Source: Paucilactobacillus vaccinostercus DSM 20634 (GTDB lineage: Bacteria > Bacillota > Bacilli > Lactobacillales > Lactobacillaceae). Taken from it: 64,000 bases of DNA. The stretch covers positions 62,001 to 126,000 of the forward strand of contig NZ_AYYY01000014.1 in the NCBI RefSeq assembly GCF_001436295.1, written 5' to 3'. The notes beneath the pieces were generated by a model. It saw only the letters and a list, made by a program, of their open reading frames with translations, was not told the DNA's origin and did no database searches. The number at the start of each line of letters is the position of its first letter. Position 1 is the first letter of the stretch. The translations under genes and the position numbers were made by a program. Below, one piece after another: positions 62,895-64,000 of the stretch.

Positions 62895-63539
62895 TTAGAC
62901 GTTTTCGGGTTGGGTAATCACAGCATTGAGACGGTCAACAAGATCAAAAATGGCCTTCCGATGCTGCTTTAACGACATGGGGTTGACAACGATCCGGGTC
63001 GAAACGGGTTGTAAGCGGTCGTATATCTGCAACCGATTTTCACGAAGCGTGGTCCCCGTTTCGGTAATATCGACGATGGCATCGGCCATCCCGATCAGGG
63101 GTGCCAGTTCGACGGAGCCTTCAATTTTGACGACCTCGACATCTTCTCCCCGTTCGGCAAAATACCGCTGGGTAATCAAGGGATACTTGGTCCCAATCAC
63201 CTTCCGTTTGGAGGCTTTTGGGTCGAAATCGGCGGTCGACGCCAATACAAATTGACACTTGCCGATCCCCAAATCCAATAACTCGTATGCCTGACTTTGT
63301 TGTTCGGTTAAAATATCGCTACCGACGATGCCAATATCAACAGCCCCTTGTGACAGGTAGGTCGACACATCCGGCCCCTTTGCCAAGATAACGGTGTACG
63401 GATCGTCTGGAAGATCAAAAATCAGTTTTCGCTGTTTGTCCCTTACCGGCGCCATATTAAAGCCGGCTGCTTCCATGAGCGGAACGGTTTGTTTCTCCAC
63501 CCGGCCCTTGGTCAGGGCAATTTTAATGCGGTCTGTCAT
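62895..63539 (-). CDS. hisG: ATP phosphoribosyltransferase catalytic subunit (short form)
   Basis: First step of histidine synthesis. 214 residues, the HisZ-dependent short form lacking the C-terminal regulatory domain. KIALTKGRVEKQTVPLM, VDIGIVGSDIL and ADAIVDITETGTTLRENRL. ATGA overlap with hisZ. Confidence 0.96.
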   Translation of the reverse strand: MTDRIKIALTKGRVEKQTVPLMEAAGFNMAPVRDKQRKLIFDLPDDPYTVILAKGPDVSTYLSQGAVDIGIVGSDILTEQQSQAYELLDLGIGKCQFVLASTADFDPKASKRKVIGTKYPLITQRYFAERGEDVEVVKIEGSVELAPLIGMADAIVDITETGTTLRENRLQIYDRLQPVSTRIVVNPMSLKQHRKAIFDLVDRLNAVITQPENV

Positions 63540-64000
63540 ATTGATGCCTCCTTCGTTAAATCTAACAACCGACCCTCGTGGGCATCGGCAATCTGCTGCG
63601 CTTGCTCGCGGCTATCAGCCAAACACAGTTGCGCACGATCCAGTGTCATTAATTTCTGCTCGGCTAGCGCCCACTGTTGATCATCAAAGTAGATGTACGT
63701 CATTGGTTGCGTGGGTGCCGTCGCCTGCTTAATCTCAACTAGCCGTTCAATATCGATGCCCAGCCCGATCGCCGCGACGTTGGTCTCTTGAAAGTGAGCT
63801 AGTAAATGATCGTAGCGGCCACCACTGAACAGGTAACTGGATGAATGATCGCTGTACGCCTGGAACGTAATCCCCGTGTAGTAGTCCTGGGGCGCCTTGG
63901 CACTCAGGTCAATCTGAACATCCTGCTCCCCGAACTTATCGGCCAGCCATGCGACAATCTGTCGTAGTTCATCCAGTTCTCGTTGAATAACCGCTGGGAA
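63536..64000 (-). CDS. hisZ: ATP phosphoribosyltransferase regulatory subunit, C-terminal part
   Basis: Partial; the start lies beyond the window. HisRS-like fold: DYYTGITFQAYSD and FSGGRYDHLL are family motifs, and GLGIDIERL is the HisZ/HisRS motif. Confers His feedback to HisG. Ends ...LLDLTKEASI and TGA shared with the hisG ATG. Confidence 0.93.
   Translation of the reverse strand, partial: FPAVIQRELDELRQIVAWLADKFGEQDVQIDLSAKAPQDYYTGITFQAYSDHSSSYLFSGGRYDHLLAHFQETNVAAIGLGIDIERLVEIKQATAPTQPMTYIYFDDQQWALAEQKLMTLDRAQLCLADSREQAQQIADAHEGRLLDLTKEASI

Overview
The window looks like a chromosome segment of a heterofermentative lactic acid bacterium (Lactobacillaceae). The basis is protein style, strong AGGAGG-type ribosome binding sites, the zwf/gnd entry into the phosphoketolase route, a glycerol kinase plus 1,3-propanediol-dehydrogenase-type enzyme, lactobacillar deo and gal operons, T-box controlled trp genes and a hisZ/short-hisG histidine operon. 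The species cannot be named from the sequence. No rRNA, tRNA, CRISPR array, insertion sequence or phage gene was seen.

Layout. 1-6 kb: 3' part of glpK, an MFS exporter, zwf and gnd. 6-11 kb: deoC-deoB-deoD-regulator-pdp nucleoside salvage operon. 11-22 kb: small housekeeping and stress genes (a GNAT enzyme that appears to start at AUU, a Usp protein, an SDR-like oxidoreductase, a GNAT pseudogene broken by one stop codon, MarR, a C26 peptidase, Lrp, pepF, a glutamate/aspartate symporter, dhaT, a Crp/Fnr regulator). 21-26 kb: polyphosphate operon (degenerate ppx-like gene, ppk, ppx). 26-30 kb: Leloir genes galK-galT-galR with a perfect palindromic operator over the galK -10 box. 30-35 kb: mixed enzymes, including a low-GC alpha/beta hydrolase, a secreted DUF1002 protein, an SGNH esterase and an IphP-type phosphatase.

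35.3-43.2 kb is the most interesting region. Six co-directional genes encode a GH31 enzyme with the sulfonate-recognition residues of sulfoquinovosidases, an aldehyde dehydrogenase, a GPH-type sugar symporter, a fructose-6-phosphate-aldolase-like transaldolase, a DUF4867 protein and a fucose-isomerase-like protein. This is the gene content of the transaldolase (sulfo-TAL/SFT) route of sulfoquinovose breakdown. The predicted flow is: sulfoquinovosyl glycerol to sulfoquinovose (SQ), then sulfofructose, then fructose-6-P plus sulfolactaldehyde, then 3-sulfolactate. Fructose-6-P would feed zwf/gnd and phosphoketolase, and released glycerol could meet glpK/dhaT.

44.8-52.2 kb: tryptophan genes as two transcription units, trpEG and trpDCFBA. 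Each has its own promoter and its own near-duplicate Trp-specific T-box. Between the second T-box and trpD lies a 14-codon leader ORF with one Trp codon, placed so that a stalled ribosome would open a hairpin covering the trpD ribosome binding site. 52-57 kb: a PEBP-like protein, three small hypothetical genes, a polar amino acid ABC transporter and a DegV protein. 57.5-64 kb: hisZ(partial)-G-D-B-H-A-F-I-C, with no hisE and no histidinol-phosphate phosphatase in the window.
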